Origin: Gallicola sp.
GTDB taxonomy: Bacteria; Bacillota; Clostridia; Tissierellales; Peptoniphilaceae
Direction: 5' to 3'
Length of the DNA: 15,939 bases
Assembly: GCA_012798975.1 (NCBI GenBank)
Contig: JAAZME010000200.1
Location: 1-15,939 of the forward strand
A program made the position numbers and the translations under genes. The notes under the pieces are model-generated. The model saw only the letters and a program-made list of their open reading frames with translations. It searched no databases and was not told where the DNA came from. Of this stretch, positions 5,892 through 13,585 are shown in pieces (positions within the stretch are counted from its first letter, which is position 1; the number at the start of each line of letters is the position of its first letter).

Positions 5892-7037
5892 ATGCTGAAT
5901 ATTGACGACAAAGGAAACGGCGGATCAGGAAGCGACATTACACTCCAGGAGATCATCCAGCAGCCTAAGCTGTGGGAAGAAACTCTAGGAATTTATAAAA
6001 ATCATAAAGAAGAAATTGAAAAGTTTATTCAGAGTATAGATACAAAAGGAAAAGCGTTACGAGTTATTTTTACAGGAGCCGGTACCTCCGAGTATGTGGG
6101 AAATACGGTAAGAGATTATTTAGAAGACGGAGAAGAGATGACCTTCGAGTCTATAGGGACGACGGATCTGGTATCTTGTCCGAAGCTTTACTTTAAAGAA
6201 GACAGACCGACATTGCTGGTTTCTTTTGCAAGAAGCGGAAACAGTCCAGAAAGTCTGGCTGCGGTGGAATTGGGAGAACAACTGGTAAAAGATTTCTATA
6301 ATCTTGCCATTACCTGTGCGAAAGAAGGAAAACTTGCTGTAAATCTTTCAAAAGAAGAAAATTCTTATGTGCTGAATATGCCGGAAAAATCCAACGATAA
6401 AGGATTTGCGATGACAAGTTCCTTTACTTGTATGCTTTTGTCTGCAATCTTTGTGTTTGGAAAAGACTCTTTGGAAGAAAAAGAAAAAGCGGTGGAAAAA
6501 ATCATTGCTTTAGGAAATGAAATTATCGAAAGAGAACAAGAGATTACAAAACTAACGGATTTCGATTTTGACCGGATTGTTTATTTAGGTTCTGGTTCTT
6601 TATATAAGTTAACAAACGAATGCCGATTAAAAATATTGGAACTGACAGCAGGTCTTGTAGTAACCTGTAATGAAAGCAGCATGGGATTTCGACACGGTCC
6701 AAAATCTTTTGTCAACGAAAACACTTTAATTGTGTCCTTAGTCTCTTCGGATCCTTATACAAGACAGTATGATCTGGATATGCTGGAAGAAGTCCATCTA
6801 GACGGAATCAGCAAGAAGAATTTGTCTCTTTCACAAGGGAAAATAGAAGGAGAATGGGAGAAGTTTGAACTGGAAGACAAGGGCTTAGAAGATATTTATC
6901 TGGCTTTTCCTTATGTGATGATTGCTCAGATGATTTCACTGATCACAAGTATTCGCGTAGGCAACACTCCAGATACCCCTTCTAAGACAGGTACTGTGAA
7001 TCGTGTAGTGAAAGGAGTTACAATACATTCCCTATGA
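5892..7037 (+). CDS. agaS: D-galactosamine-6-phosphate deaminase/isomerase AgaS
   Basis: Double-SIS-domain sugar isomerase that converts galactosamine-6-phosphate to tagatose-6-phosphate with release of ammonia. With 381 residues it is close to the length of E. coli AgaS. The first SIS domain carries VIFTGAGTSEYVG (about 59-71) and SFARSGNSPES (about 112-122). The second contains IVYLGSGSLYKLTNECRLKILELTAG, then ESSMGFRHGPKSF (about 260-272), a conserved AgaS/GlmS-like active-site loop. The frame extends to a GTG at 5883, but that GTG lies inside the AGAGGTGAT ribosome binding site, so the ATG at 5892 is the better start. Its stop overlaps the start of lacC by 4 nt (ATGA). Confidence 0.93.
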   Translation: MLNIDDKGNGGSGSDITLQEIIQQPKLWEETLGIYKNHKEEIEKFIQSIDTKGKALRVIFTGAGTSEYVGNTVRDYLEDGEEMTFESIGTTDLVSCPKLYFKEDRPTLLVSFARSGNSPESLAAVELGEQLVKDFYNLAITCAKEGKLAVNLSKEENSYVLNMPEKSNDKGFAMTSSFTCMLLSAIFVFGKDSLEEKEKAVEKIIALGNEIIEREQEITKLTDFDFDRIVYLGSGSLYKLTNECRLKILELTAGLVVTCNESSMGFRHGPKSFVNENTLIVSLVSSDPYTRQYDLDMLEEVHLDGISKKNLSLSQGKIEGEWEKFELEDKGLEDIYLAFPYVMIAQMISLITSIRVGNTPDTPSKTGTVNRVVKGVTIHSL

Positions 7038-7960
7038 TTATTACAATTACTCCAAATCCTTCCATAGATGTTTCTTATTATATGGAAGAGTTTCAGCTAG
7101 ATGCAGTCAACAGATGCTATGATTACAATAAAACAGCAGGCGGAAAAGGACTCAATGTTTCGAAGGTTCTAAAGATTATAGGCGAAGATTTATTGGCAAC
7201 AGGTTTTGCAGGGGGAAAAAGCGGCGAATTTATAGAGGAAGGTTTGAAGGAAAGAAATATCAAATCCCGCTTTATAAAAATAGCAGGAGAAACGAGAACT
7301 TCTCTTGCGATTCAGCATGAAGATACTTCTACAGAAATCAGAGAAGCAGGACCGACCATAAGCACCGAAGAAGAACAGGAATTTCTAGACCTTTTAAAAG
7401 ACTTAGCAGAAAAAGCAGATACCTTTTGTATCAGCGGATCTCTGCCTTTAGGGCTGGATTACTCTTTTATGGAAAAGGTTCTGGACATTACGAAAGATAA
7501 AAAGCTTATCGTAGATACTTCTGGAGAGAATCTTCATAAAATTGTGTTTGAATCGACGATCAAGCCCTATGCAGTCAAACCCAATCTTGATGAAATTATG
7601 GAGCTTACCGGTTTAAAGAAAGAGGAGCTGAAGATAGAAGAAATTCTAAAAGGGGATGTGTTTAAAGATATCCCGCTAGTGATGGTCTCTTTGGGAAAAG
7701 AGGGGGCTGTCGCAAAATACAAAGACTCTTTATACCGTATGACTGTTCCGGTTATCGAAGCTGTAAATTCTGTAGGAAGCGGCGACTCCACCATAGCAGG
7801 GCTTGCTTATGGCATCAGCCATCAGCTAGAGATAAAAGAGACCTTTAAACTCGCTATGAGTTTTGGTGTTTTGAATGCTTTAGAAAAAGAAATCGGGTAT
7901 ATTAATATAAATCACTTAGAGGATATGAAAGAGAAAATAAAAGTAGAGGAAATCATATGA
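7034..7960 (+). CDS. lacC: Tagatose-6-phosphate kinase
   Basis: PfkB/ribokinase-family sugar-phosphate kinase of 308 residues that phosphorylates tagatose-6-phosphate to tagatose-1,6-bisphosphate with ATP. It starts with the LacC/FruK pattern MIITITPNPSIDVSYYM, then AGGKGLNVSKVL (about 35-46), which binds substrate. The C-terminal GSGD anion hole with catalytic D251 lies in NSVGSGDSTIAG. LacC and FruK (1-phosphofructokinase) are close relatives, but a downstream tagatose-bisphosphate aldolase and upstream AgaS make LacC the sensible call. ATGA overlaps couple it to agaS and lacD. Confidence 0.92.
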   Translation: MIITITPNPSIDVSYYMEEFQLDAVNRCYDYNKTAGGKGLNVSKVLKIIGEDLLATGFAGGKSGEFIEEGLKERNIKSRFIKIAGETRTSLAIQHEDTSTEIREAGPTISTEEEQEFLDLLKDLAEKADTFCISGSLPLGLDYSFMEKVLDITKDKKLIVDTSGENLHKIVFESTIKPYAVKPNLDEIMELTGLKKEELKIEEILKGDVFKDIPLVMVSLGKEGAVAKYKDSLYRMTVPVIEAVNSVGSGDSTIAGLAYGISHQLEIKETFKLAMSFGVLNALEKEIGYININHLEDMKEKIKVEEII

Positions 7961-8928
7961 GATATTCAGAAAACAAAAAAGCATGCTTAGAAAAATTATC
8001 CAACAAAGATGGTGTCATTGCAGCCCTTGCCATTGACCAAAGAGGTTCTATGGAAAAAATGGTAACAGGCTTCAGCGACGAGGAAAGAACAAAGAAAATT
8101 GAAGACTTTAAAACTGCTGTTGCAAAAGAGCTGACTCCTTATTCTTCTTCCATTCTTTTAGATCCTTTGTATGGGAAAAAAGCAGTCAAGGCTCGGGATG
8201 AAAACTGCGGGCTGATTATGGCATACGAGATTACAGGTTTTCGCGATGAATTCCGCCAACCGGAATATCTTGTAGGCTGGAGTGTGAAACGATTAAAAGA
8301 CCTGGGAGCCGACGCGGTCAAGATTCTTCTATATTATGATGTTGATGATACAGAAGAAAACAATACTCCAAAAAAAGCTTTTGTGGAAAGAGTAGGAAGC
8401 GAATGCGTCGGGGAAGACATTCCATTCTTTTTGGAAATTATCAGCTATGACAAAAACATGGATGATATGAAATCAAAAGAATACGCAAAAGTAAGACCTT
8501 TTAAAGTAAACCAAGCAGTGAAAGAGTTTGTGAAACCTCAGTATCATGTAGATGTGTTAAAACTAGAAACACCTGTAAACATGATGTTTGTAGAAGGCTA
8601 TGGAGAAGAGGCTGTTTATACAAAAGAAGAAGCGAAGAAATTCTTTAAAGAACAGTCTGACATCGCAAACATGCCATTTATTTTCTTAAGCGGAGGAGTG
8701 AGCACTGAACTTTTCCAAGACACTTTGTATTTTGCAAAAGAAGCAGGCTCCAAATTTAACGGAGTTCTCTGCGGAAGAGCTACGTGGAAAGGCGGCGTTC
8801 CGGTGTTTATCGAGAATGCAGAACAGGGGAATGTTTGGTTGAAAGAGACAGGGGTTCAAAATATCGAGGATCTAAACAAAGTGATTAAAGATACAGCAAC
8901 ACCATGGACGGAGACTCTTGAAAGATAA
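7957..8928 (+). CDS. lacD: Tagatose 1,6-diphosphate aldolase
   Basis: Class I (Schiff-base) aldolase of 323 residues that splits tagatose-1,6-bisphosphate into dihydroxyacetone phosphate and glyceraldehyde-3-phosphate. It is the standard Gram-positive LacD, unrelated to the zinc-dependent GatY/KbaY type. Visible features are LAIDQRGSM (about 24-32), the predicted Schiff-base lysine K202 in VDVLKLETPVN, and IFLSGGVSTELF (about 242-253), the phosphate-binding region. AGAGGAA lies 6 nt before the ATG. The last 11 nt overlap the gntR reading frame, so the final gene of the arm is translationally coupled. Confidence 0.95.
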   Translation: MRYSENKKACLEKLSNKDGVIAALAIDQRGSMEKMVTGFSDEERTKKIEDFKTAVAKELTPYSSSILLDPLYGKKAVKARDENCGLIMAYEITGFRDEFRQPEYLVGWSVKRLKDLGADAVKILLYYDVDDTEENNTPKKAFVERVGSECVGEDIPFFLEIISYDKNMDDMKSKEYAKVRPFKVNQAVKEFVKPQYHVDVLKLETPVNMMFVEGYGEEAVYTKEEAKKFFKEQSDIANMPFIFLSGGVSTELFQDTLYFAKEAGSKFNGVLCGRATWKGGVPVFIENAEQGNVWLKETGVQNIEDLNKVIKDTATPWTETLER

Positions 8929-9634
8929 ATCTACCCTCTCTCATAAACTGATTAATGCTCTTCGAGAAAACATAAAATCAATGAAAATAGGCGACAGGCT
9001 TCCTTCGGAAAGACAGTTGTGCGAGGATTATGGAGTGAGCAGAACCACAGTTCGAAACGCCATCGCGGATTTGGAATTAAACGGTTATATAAAAAGGATA
9101 CAGGGGAAGGGGACTTTTGTTCAGAATCCGGCCATCCTTCGCCATAATCTGTCAGACTACTACAGTTTTACAGAGCAGACGAAAAAGATGGGAAAAGTAC
9201 CTCGTACCGATATTTTGGAATATCACATCGAAAGAGTCAACAGTTTAGTGGCAGAAAGAATGAGTTTGGAAGACGAGGACTTGATTATCCGTATCGTTCG
9301 GCTGCGTTCTTCCAATGATGTGCCTCTGCTGTTTGAAACGACTTTTATAAAATACGATGATTTTCCCGAAATCACAAAACCTTTATTAGAAGAACTGCCG
9401 CTATACGAAATATTTGAAAAAAAATATGGAAGAAAGATTTATAGAGTCAATGAAATTTTCTCCGTATCCTCTCTCAATAAATATCAGGCAGATACTTTAA
9501 AGGTAAGAAATGGAGATCCTTGTTTAAAAATCAACCGTTTAAGCTATGATAAAGAAGATAAAATCATAGAATTTACTGTAAGTTTAGCTCGAGGAGATAA
9601 ATTCAATTACCAAACAACCTATTTCCCTAAATAA
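8918..9634 (+). CDS. GntR/HutC-family transcriptional regulator with UTRA domain
   Basis: DNA-binding regulator of 238 residues. The N-terminal winged helix-turn-helix (about 8-70) carries the family pattern GDRLPSERQLCEDYGVSRTT, then VRNAIADLELNGYIKRIQGKGTFV. Residues about 85-235 form a UTRA ligand-binding domain (RIVRLRSSNDVPLLFETTFI, YRVNEIFSVSSL). Family members usually sense a phosphorylated sugar or amino sugar. It starts with TTG at 8918, preceded by GGAG 4 nt upstream, overlapping the end of lacD; later starts would cut into the recognition domain. Its presumed targets are the two TGGTAGTTACC(A/T) sites at 5674-5693 and 5843-5864, making it autoregulated. It replaces the DeoR-type AgaR of enterobacteria. 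A terminator follows directly. Confidence 0.88.
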   Translation: MKDKSTLSHKLINALRENIKSMKIGDRLPSERQLCEDYGVSRTTVRNAIADLELNGYIKRIQGKGTFVQNPAILRHNLSDYYSFTEQTKKMGKVPRTDILEYHIERVNSLVAERMSLEDEDLIIRIVRLRSSNDVPLLFETTFIKYDDFPEITKPLLEELPLYEIFEKKYGRKIYRVNEIFSVSSLNKYQADTLKVRNGDPCLKINRLSYDKEDKIIEFTVSLARGDKFNYQTTYFPK

Positions 9635-9660
9635 AAAATCCCCTTGCGGGGGGATTTTTT
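9633..9660 (+). terminator. Intrinsic terminator after the agaS-gntR operon
   Basis: AAAAATCCCC (9634-9643) pairs with GGGGATTTTT (9650-9659) around TTGCGG and runs into a T-tract. It starts at the gntR stop codon. Confidence 0.85.
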
Positions 9661-9680
9661 GTTTGGGAAGATAGGCGTGA

Positions 9681-9771
9681 CTGCTTTCGCAGCACAGGCA
9701 GCACACCTGCGGCGGCTAGGGGAGATGCCTGCGGCACTAGGCAGGATCGCTTTGCGACCTAGGGAAAAGAT
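9681..9771. repeat. GC-rich degenerate tandem repeat cluster in convergent spacer
   Basis: Three units share a GCGRC...CTAGG core: CTGCGGCGGCTAGG (9707-9720), CTGCGGCACTAGG (9729-9741) and TTTGCGACCTAGG (9751-9763). Units start about 22 nt apart. They are preceded by a CTGC-TTTC-GCAG hairpin at 9681-9692. The block is much richer in G+C than its surroundings. The only plus frame inside (ATG at 9726, about 20 codons) has no properly spaced ribosome binding site. It resembles dispersed intergenic repeats, but I cannot test for copies elsewhere. Confidence 0.5.
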
Positions 9772-9865
9772 AGTTTATAGGCAGTAGGTAGTAGGGTGGT
9801 GCAACTCGGGTCTGATCACGACATGGGTAAGTAACTTGTGTCCAGATATAGGGAGAGCGTTTTTT

Positions 9866-9906
9866 GATATGTAGAAAACGAAAGTTTTTCCGTTTTCATC
9901 CATATC
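9866..9906. other. Large stem-loop between gntR and ribH 3' ends
   Basis: GATATG (9866-9871) and GAAAACG (9874-9880) pair with CGTTTTC (9891-9897) and CATATC (9901-9906), leaving a small internal loop and a 10-nt apical loop. Neither strand has a T-tract after it, so it is not a standard intrinsic terminator. It lies about 30 nt past the ribH stop and may define or protect the 3' end of the rib mRNA. Bases 9772-9865 hold nothing else that I can name. Confidence 0.5.
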
Positions 9907-9933
9907 TCCACACTCCCCTCTTACACACTTTAT
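9904..9933. repeat. Pyrimidine-rich intergenic tract (copy d)
   Basis: ACTCCCCTCTT (9912-9922) matches the reverse complement of 30-40, and CTCTTACAC (9918-9926) matches 238-246. It lies just beyond the ribH stop codon, the same relative position as the tract after the 354-833 gene. Confidence 0.35.
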
Positions 9934-9935
9934 TT

Positions 9936-10397
9936 TTAAATCTGCTCGATTAAATTTACCATTTCAATGGCAGTGGAGGCGGCTTCGCTTCCTTTGTTGC
10001 CGGCTTTTGTTCCGGCTCGTTCGATGGCTTGTTCGATCGTGTCTGTTGTAAGGACGCCGAAGATTACAGGGATTTCTGACTGCAGGGATACTTGGGCTAT
10101 GCCTTTTGAAACTTCGGCAGCTACGAAATCGAAATGGGCCGTGCTTCCTTTTATCACAGCTCCAAGACAGATAACGGCGCTGTGGATTTTCTTGTTTGCG
10201 ATTTTCTTTGCGATCAAGGGGATTTCGAAAGCTCCCGGAACCCAGTAGATATGGATTTCTTCTTCTTTCACTCCATGGCGAAGAAGAGTATCGATAGCTC
10301 CGTCTAAAAGTTTGCTTCCGATAAATTCGTTGAAACGTCCTACGACGATGGCGTATTCTTTGTTTTCTGAGATTAAATTTCCGTTATAATTTTTCAT
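9936..10397 (-). CDS. ribH: 6,7-dimethyl-8-ribityllumazine synthase
   Basis: Condenses 5-amino-6-ribitylamino-uracil with 3,4-dihydroxy-2-butanone-4-phosphate to form lumazine, the penultimate step of riboflavin synthesis. The family normally assembles into pentamers or 60-mers in the cytoplasm. Signature segments are VVGRFNEFI near the start, [11 protein letters not shown], the substrate loop [15 protein letters not shown] with its catalytic His, and [16 protein letters not shown]. The chosen ATG (10397) gives 153 residues and has AAAGGA about 6 nt upstream. An in-frame ATG at 10412 would add five residues but lacks a ribosome binding site. It is last in the rib operon, 16 nt after ribBA. 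Confidence 0.95.
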   Translation of the reverse strand: MKNYNGNLISENKEYAIVVGRFNEFIGSKLLDGAIDTLLRHGVKEEEIHIYWVPGAFEIPLIAKKIANKKIHSAVICLGAVIKGSTAHFDFVAAEVSKGIAQVSLQSEIPVIFGVLTTDTIEQAIERAGTKAGNKGSEAASTAIEMVNLIEQI

Positions 10398-10413
10398 GAT
10401 TTTTCCTTTCATT

Positions 10414-11619
10414 TTATCTTGTTAAGTGTAAGATGTGGTTCATCTTTTCTTTTTTTGTTTTTAAGTAATACTCATCTTTTTCTTGAGGTTTGATTTCGAT
10501 GGGAACTCTTTTTGTAATGGAGAGACCGTATTCTTCCAAGCCCTCTATTTTGTCTGGATTGTTGGTCATAAGCTCTAAGCTTTTAACCCCTAGATCTTTT
10601 AGAATCTGTACACCGATACTGTATTCCCTCATCTCCGCAGGAAAACCGAGTTTGAGATTCGCTTCTACCGTATCATAGCCCTGTTCTTGGAGTTCATAAG
10701 CACGGAGTTTGTTGATTAAGCCGATGCCTCTTCCTTCTTGACGCATATAAAGGACAATTCCCCGTCCCCTTTCTTCGACAAGAGTCATGGCCTTTGCAAA
10801 CTGATCTCCGCAGTCGCAGCGAAGAGATCCGAACGTGTCTCCTGTTAAACATTCGCTGTGGACACGGCAGAGCACGTCTTCGCCCTTTCCGATATCTCCC
10901 TTTACAAGGGCTACATGATGTTCGCCGTTTATCGTATTTACATATCCGTAAGCAGTAAACTCTCCGTATTTTGTAGGCATAGGTACTGCTGTAACACGTG
11001 CTACATGGTTTTCGTTCATCAAGCGGTAATGTTTTAGATCTTCTATGGTGATAAAGGTCATATCCCATTCTTCCGCTTTTTGAAGAAGCTCGGTTTTACT
11101 CATCATCGTACCGTCTTCTGCCATGATTTCGCAGCAGAGACCGCATTCTTCAAGCCCTGCAAGGCGCATCAAGTCCACTGTTGCCTCCGTGTGGCCTTCT
11201 CGTACCAAGACTCCCTTTTCCTTTGCAATCAAGGGAAACATATGGCCGGGACGTCTAAAATCTTCAGGGCGCGCCCCTTCTTCGATCAGCTTTCTCGCCG
11301 TAAAACCACGTTCTTCGGCAGAAATACCTGTGGTCGTATCCACATGGTCGATAGAGACAGTAAAGGCTGTTTCATGATTGTCCGTATTGACGGAAACCAT
11401 GGGGTCAAGGGCAAGCTTCATGGCCATTTGACTGCTCATAGGCATACAGATCAGACCTTTGCCTTCGCAGGCCATAAAGTTGATATTTTCTGTAGTGGCA
11501 AATTCTGCCGCACAGATAAAATCCCCTTCGTTCTCTCTATCCGGGTCATCGGTAACTAGAATAATCTTTCCTGCTCTTAAATCTTCTAACGCTTTTTCGA
11601 TCGTATCAAATTTTTTCAT
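10414..11619 (-). CDS. ribBA: Bifunctional DHBP synthase / GTP cyclohydrolase II
   Basis: Fusion enzyme of 401 residues that feeds both branches of riboflavin synthesis. The N-terminal RibB domain (about 1-200) makes 3,4-dihydroxy-2-butanone-4-phosphate from ribulose-5-phosphate. It shows [11 protein letters not shown] (24-34), RRPGHMFPL (122-130) and [16 protein letters not shown] (140-155). The C-terminal RibA domain (about 205-400) opens GTP. Its zinc cysteines C257, C268 and C270 lie in [22 protein letters not shown], followed by [11 protein letters not shown]. Both active sites look intact. It lies 9 nt after ribE. Confidence 0.96.
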   Translation of the reverse strand: MKKFDTIEKALEDLRAGKIILVTDDPDRENEGDFICAAEFATTENINFMACEGKGLICMPMSSQMAMKLALDPMVSVNTDNHETAFTVSIDHVDTTTGISAEERGFTARKLIEEGARPEDFRRPGHMFPLIAKEKGVLVREGHTEATVDLMRLAGLEECGLCCEIMAEDGTMMSKTELLQKAEEWDMTFITIEDLKHYRLMNENHVARVTAVPMPTKYGEFTAYGYVNTINGEHHVALVKGDIGKGEDVLCRVHSECLTGDTFGSLRCDCGDQFAKAMTLVEERGRGIVLYMRQEGRGIGLINKLRAYELQEQGYDTVEANLKLGFPAEMREYSIGVQILKDLGVKSLELMTNNPDKIEGLEEYGLSITKRVPIEIKPQEKDEYYLKTKKEKMNHILHLTR

Positions 11620-11628
11620 CTCTTACTC

Positions 11629-12273
11629 CTATAAAAATCCGTATTTTCCTAAGAACTCTTCTGTGATCCGCTCCTCTTTTGTTTCCTGAAAAGAAAGCAG
11701 TTTTTCTACATATTTTCCTAAAATATCGCATTCGATATTGATCCGGTCTCCATTCTTTTTCTTGTAAAGAATGGTATCTTCCAAAGTCTGTGGAATGAGG
11801 GAGACGGTAAAGTCGTTTTCAGTAACAGCGACAACAGTAAGGCTCGTTCCGTCTAAAGCAATGGATCCTTTTTCTACGATATATTTTAGAAGGGAAGGTT
11901 TTGCGGTGATGGTCATTAAAAGACTGTTGCCTTTTTTTTCGGTAGAAGAAAGGGTTCCTGTCCCGTCGATATGGCCTTGAACCATATGCCCTCCCAGAGG
12001 CTTGTTTAAAGTAAGAGCTCTTTCTAAATTCACCTCTGTTCCAGAAGAGAGGTTCTCAAGGGAGGTACGGTAGACTGTTTCCGGCATTACATCTGCTGTA
12101 AAACTGTTTTCTCCAAGGGAAGTAACAGTAAGACAAATACCGTTTGTAGCGATACTGTCGCCGATAGCAGTATTCTCTAGAACCTTTTCTCCCTCTATAG
12201 TCAGCACCATAGATTCTGATTTTTTTTCGATACCGATAATCCGGCCGATTTCTTCTACGATTCCTGTAAACAT
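11629..12273 (-). CDS. ribE: Riboflavin synthase alpha chain
   Basis: Dismutates two lumazine molecules to riboflavin and the pyrimidine precursor. The protein has 214 residues in two lumazine-binding repeats. The first opens MFTGIVEEIG (1-10) and includes NGICLTVTSL (44-53); the second includes GGHMVQGHIDGTG (94-106) and DGTSLTVV. The family is normally a homotrimer. The frame is open another 54 codons upstream, but that is ribD sequence in another frame; the ATG at 12273 has AAAGGAG 7 nt before it and gives the canonical MFTG start. Its first 19 nt overlap the end of ribD. Often named ribE in Bacillus and ribC in E. coli. Confidence 0.95.
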   Translation of the reverse strand: MFTGIVEEIGRIIGIEKKSESMVLTIEGEKVLENTAIGDSIATNGICLTVTSLGENSFTADVMPETVYRTSLENLSSGTEVNLERALTLNKPLGGHMVQGHIDGTGTLSSTEKKGNSLLMTITAKPSLLKYIVEKGSIALDGTSLTVVAVTENDFTVSLIPQTLEDTILYKKKNGDRINIECDILGKYVEKLLSFQETKEERITEEFLGKYGFL

Positions 12274-13358
12274 AAAGTCTCCTTTCGTCCTCGAAGAAGG
12301 AAATCTTCTCCGATTTTTTGAGCAGTCCATTCTTTTAACCGGTAGGAATCTTCCAGACGGGAGATGCCTTTTCCTCCGACAAGAGAAATTCCTTCTTCGC
12401 CTCCTATAATAAGGGGAGCGATAAAAATGGCACATTCATCTGCAGCCTTTTCTCTGAAAAAGGAATCAAAGATCCTCGAGCCGCCTTCTACAAAGATAGA
12501 AGAAATTCCCTTTTGGCCTAGAACTTTCAGCACTTCTGAAAGATGAAGCTCCTCTTCTTTTAGAGAAACAGCAGCAAGTTCTGTGTTTTCAAAATCCTTT
12601 AAGGCTTCAAGCTTTTCTTTTTCTCCATGGTGGTAAAAGATAATATTTTTTCCTTTTTCCGACAAGATCTTCGCATCCAAAGGAATCCGAAGGCTGCTGT
12701 CTAGAATAATCCGAATCGGGTTTTCTCCTTTATTTCCTCTTGCTGTAAGCCTCGGATTGTCTTTTAGAATCGTTCCGATTCCAGCAAGAATTCCTTGATA
12801 TTCTCCCCGCCAGCTGTGGGTGAGTTCTCTCGACTCTTCACAGCTGATCCACTGGGACTCTCCGGTTTTTGTGGCGATTTTTCCATCAAGACTCATAGCA
12901 CCTTTTAGAAAAACATAGGGAAGGCCTGATTTTATGTAGTGGAGAAAAATTCTGTTGAGATTTTCTGCCTCCCTTTTTCTTATGCCTAGAACCACATCTA
13001 CACCATGATCTTTTAAATACTGAATGCCCTTTCCAGCTACAAGAGGATTTGGATCTTCCATGGCGATAACAACTTTTGAAATCTCCTTTTCCACAATCTT
13101 TTCACAGCATGGAGGAGTCTTTCCGTAATGGGAACAAGGTTCCAGATTTACATAAAGAGTCCCTCCTTGAACATCTTCTTTTGCATTTGCAAAGGCCTTT
13201 ACTTCTGCATGGGCTTCACCGTAGACTTCATGAAAACCCTTGCCGATAATCCGATTCTCTTTTATAATGACACAACCGACTTTCGGATTGGACCGGATGC
13301 GGTTGTCTGCTTGAGAAGCAAGTTTAAGACAAAGGTCCATCCAATATTCATGATCCAT
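12255..13358 (-). CDS. ribD: Bifunctional pyrimidine deaminase/reductase
   Basis: Performs the second and third steps of the pyrimidine branch of riboflavin synthesis. The N-terminal deaminase (about 1-145) has the zinc-site motifs HAE (50-52) and PCSHYGKTPPCC (C75 and C84 as ligands). The C-terminal NADPH-dependent reductase (about 148-367) shows SLDGKIATKTGESQWISCEESR and VEGGSRIFDSFF. With 367 residues it has the normal length. The frame is open 26 codons further upstream into the riboswitch terminator; the ATG at 13358 has GGAGG 7-8 nt before it and begins the conserved MDHEYWMDLC stretch. It is first in the operon and controlled by the FMN riboswitch. Confidence 0.95.
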   Translation of the reverse strand: MDHEYWMDLCLKLASQADNRIRSNPKVGCVIIKENRIIGKGFHEVYGEAHAEVKAFANAKEDVQGGTLYVNLEPCSHYGKTPPCCEKIVEKEISKVVIAMEDPNPLVAGKGIQYLKDHGVDVVLGIRKREAENLNRIFLHYIKSGLPYVFLKGAMSLDGKIATKTGESQWISCEESRELTHSWRGEYQGILAGIGTILKDNPRLTARGNKGENPIRIILDSSLRIPLDAKILSEKGKNIIFYHHGEKEKLEALKDFENTELAAVSLKEEELHLSEVLKVLGQKGISSIFVEGGSRIFDSFFREKAADECAIFIAPLIIGGEEGISLVGGKGISRLEDSYRLKEWTAQKIGEDFLLRGRKETLCLQES

Positions 13359-13371
13359 CTCTTTACCTCCA

Positions 13372-13403
13372 ATAAAAAAACGCCCTGATAATATCAGGGC
13401 GTT
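13372..13403 (-). terminator. Riboswitch expression-platform terminator
   Basis: Near-perfect 12-bp stem AACGCCCTGATA with TATCAGGGCGTT (13379-13390 and 13392-13403 on the plus strand), followed on the minus strand by seven T. It sits 14 nt before the ribD start, between the FMN aptamer and ribD, so it is the on/off element. The GCCCTGA of its 5' arm is complementary to TCAGGGC in the aptamer's 5' strand. Confidence 0.85.
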
Positions 13404-13443
13404 GATAGTTAAAAATAATATTATTGTATTCGACAATAATACC

Positions 13444-13552
13444 GTCTTCTTTCATCCAGACTATACTGTCGGTACCGGAATTACACCGGTTCAGCCTAAA
13501 AAGGCGCGCGGACTCTACCGCCGGTCGGGAAACGCTCCCTGCCCTGAAGATA
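13444..13552 (-). promoter_or_regulatory. FMN riboswitch aptamer (RFN element)
   Basis: Read on the minus strand it begins TATCTTCAGGGCAGGG, continues CCCGACCGGCGGTAGAGTCC, then CCGGTGTAATTCCGG and ACCGACAGTATAGTC, and ends GGATGAAAGAAGA. These are the near-invariant blocks of the RFN element, in order. P1 is formed by TCTTC with GAAGA. FMN binding is expected to favour the downstream terminator and shut off ribD-ribE-ribBA-ribH. A further 9-bp hairpin (TATTATTGT / ACAATAATA, 13419-13441) links aptamer and terminator. Confidence 0.95.
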
Positions 13553-13557
13553 ATTTA

Positions 13558-13585
13558 AGTATATCAAAGAAATTTTATTTGTAAA
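13558..13585 (-). promoter_or_regulatory. Promoter of the riboflavin operon
   Basis: On the minus strand, -35 TTTACA (13580-13585), a 16-bp spacer and -10 TATACT (13558-13563). Predicted transcription starts at about 13551, right at the aptamer's 5' end, so the aptamer would open the transcript. Confidence 0.65.

Noticed and set aside
9681..9771. CRISPR array
   Set aside because: The repeated core is short and degenerate, spacing is under 25 nt, spacers are not unique sequence, and no cas genes are nearby.
9726..9788. About 20-codon plus frame inside the GC-rich repeat block
   Set aside because: The purine stretch abuts the ATG with no spacing and the sequence is explained by the repeat units.
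10694..11689. Additional frames overlapping ribBA on both strands (10694-11068 minus; 11080-11559, 11123-11377 and 11459-11689 plus)
   Set aside because: They are shadows of the conserved ribBA frame, with Arg/Ser/His-rich translations and no start signals.
12274..12435. 54-codon N-terminal extension of ribE
   Set aside because: It is Arg-rich read-through of the ribD sequence in another frame. The canonical MFTG start at 12273 has its own ribosome binding site.
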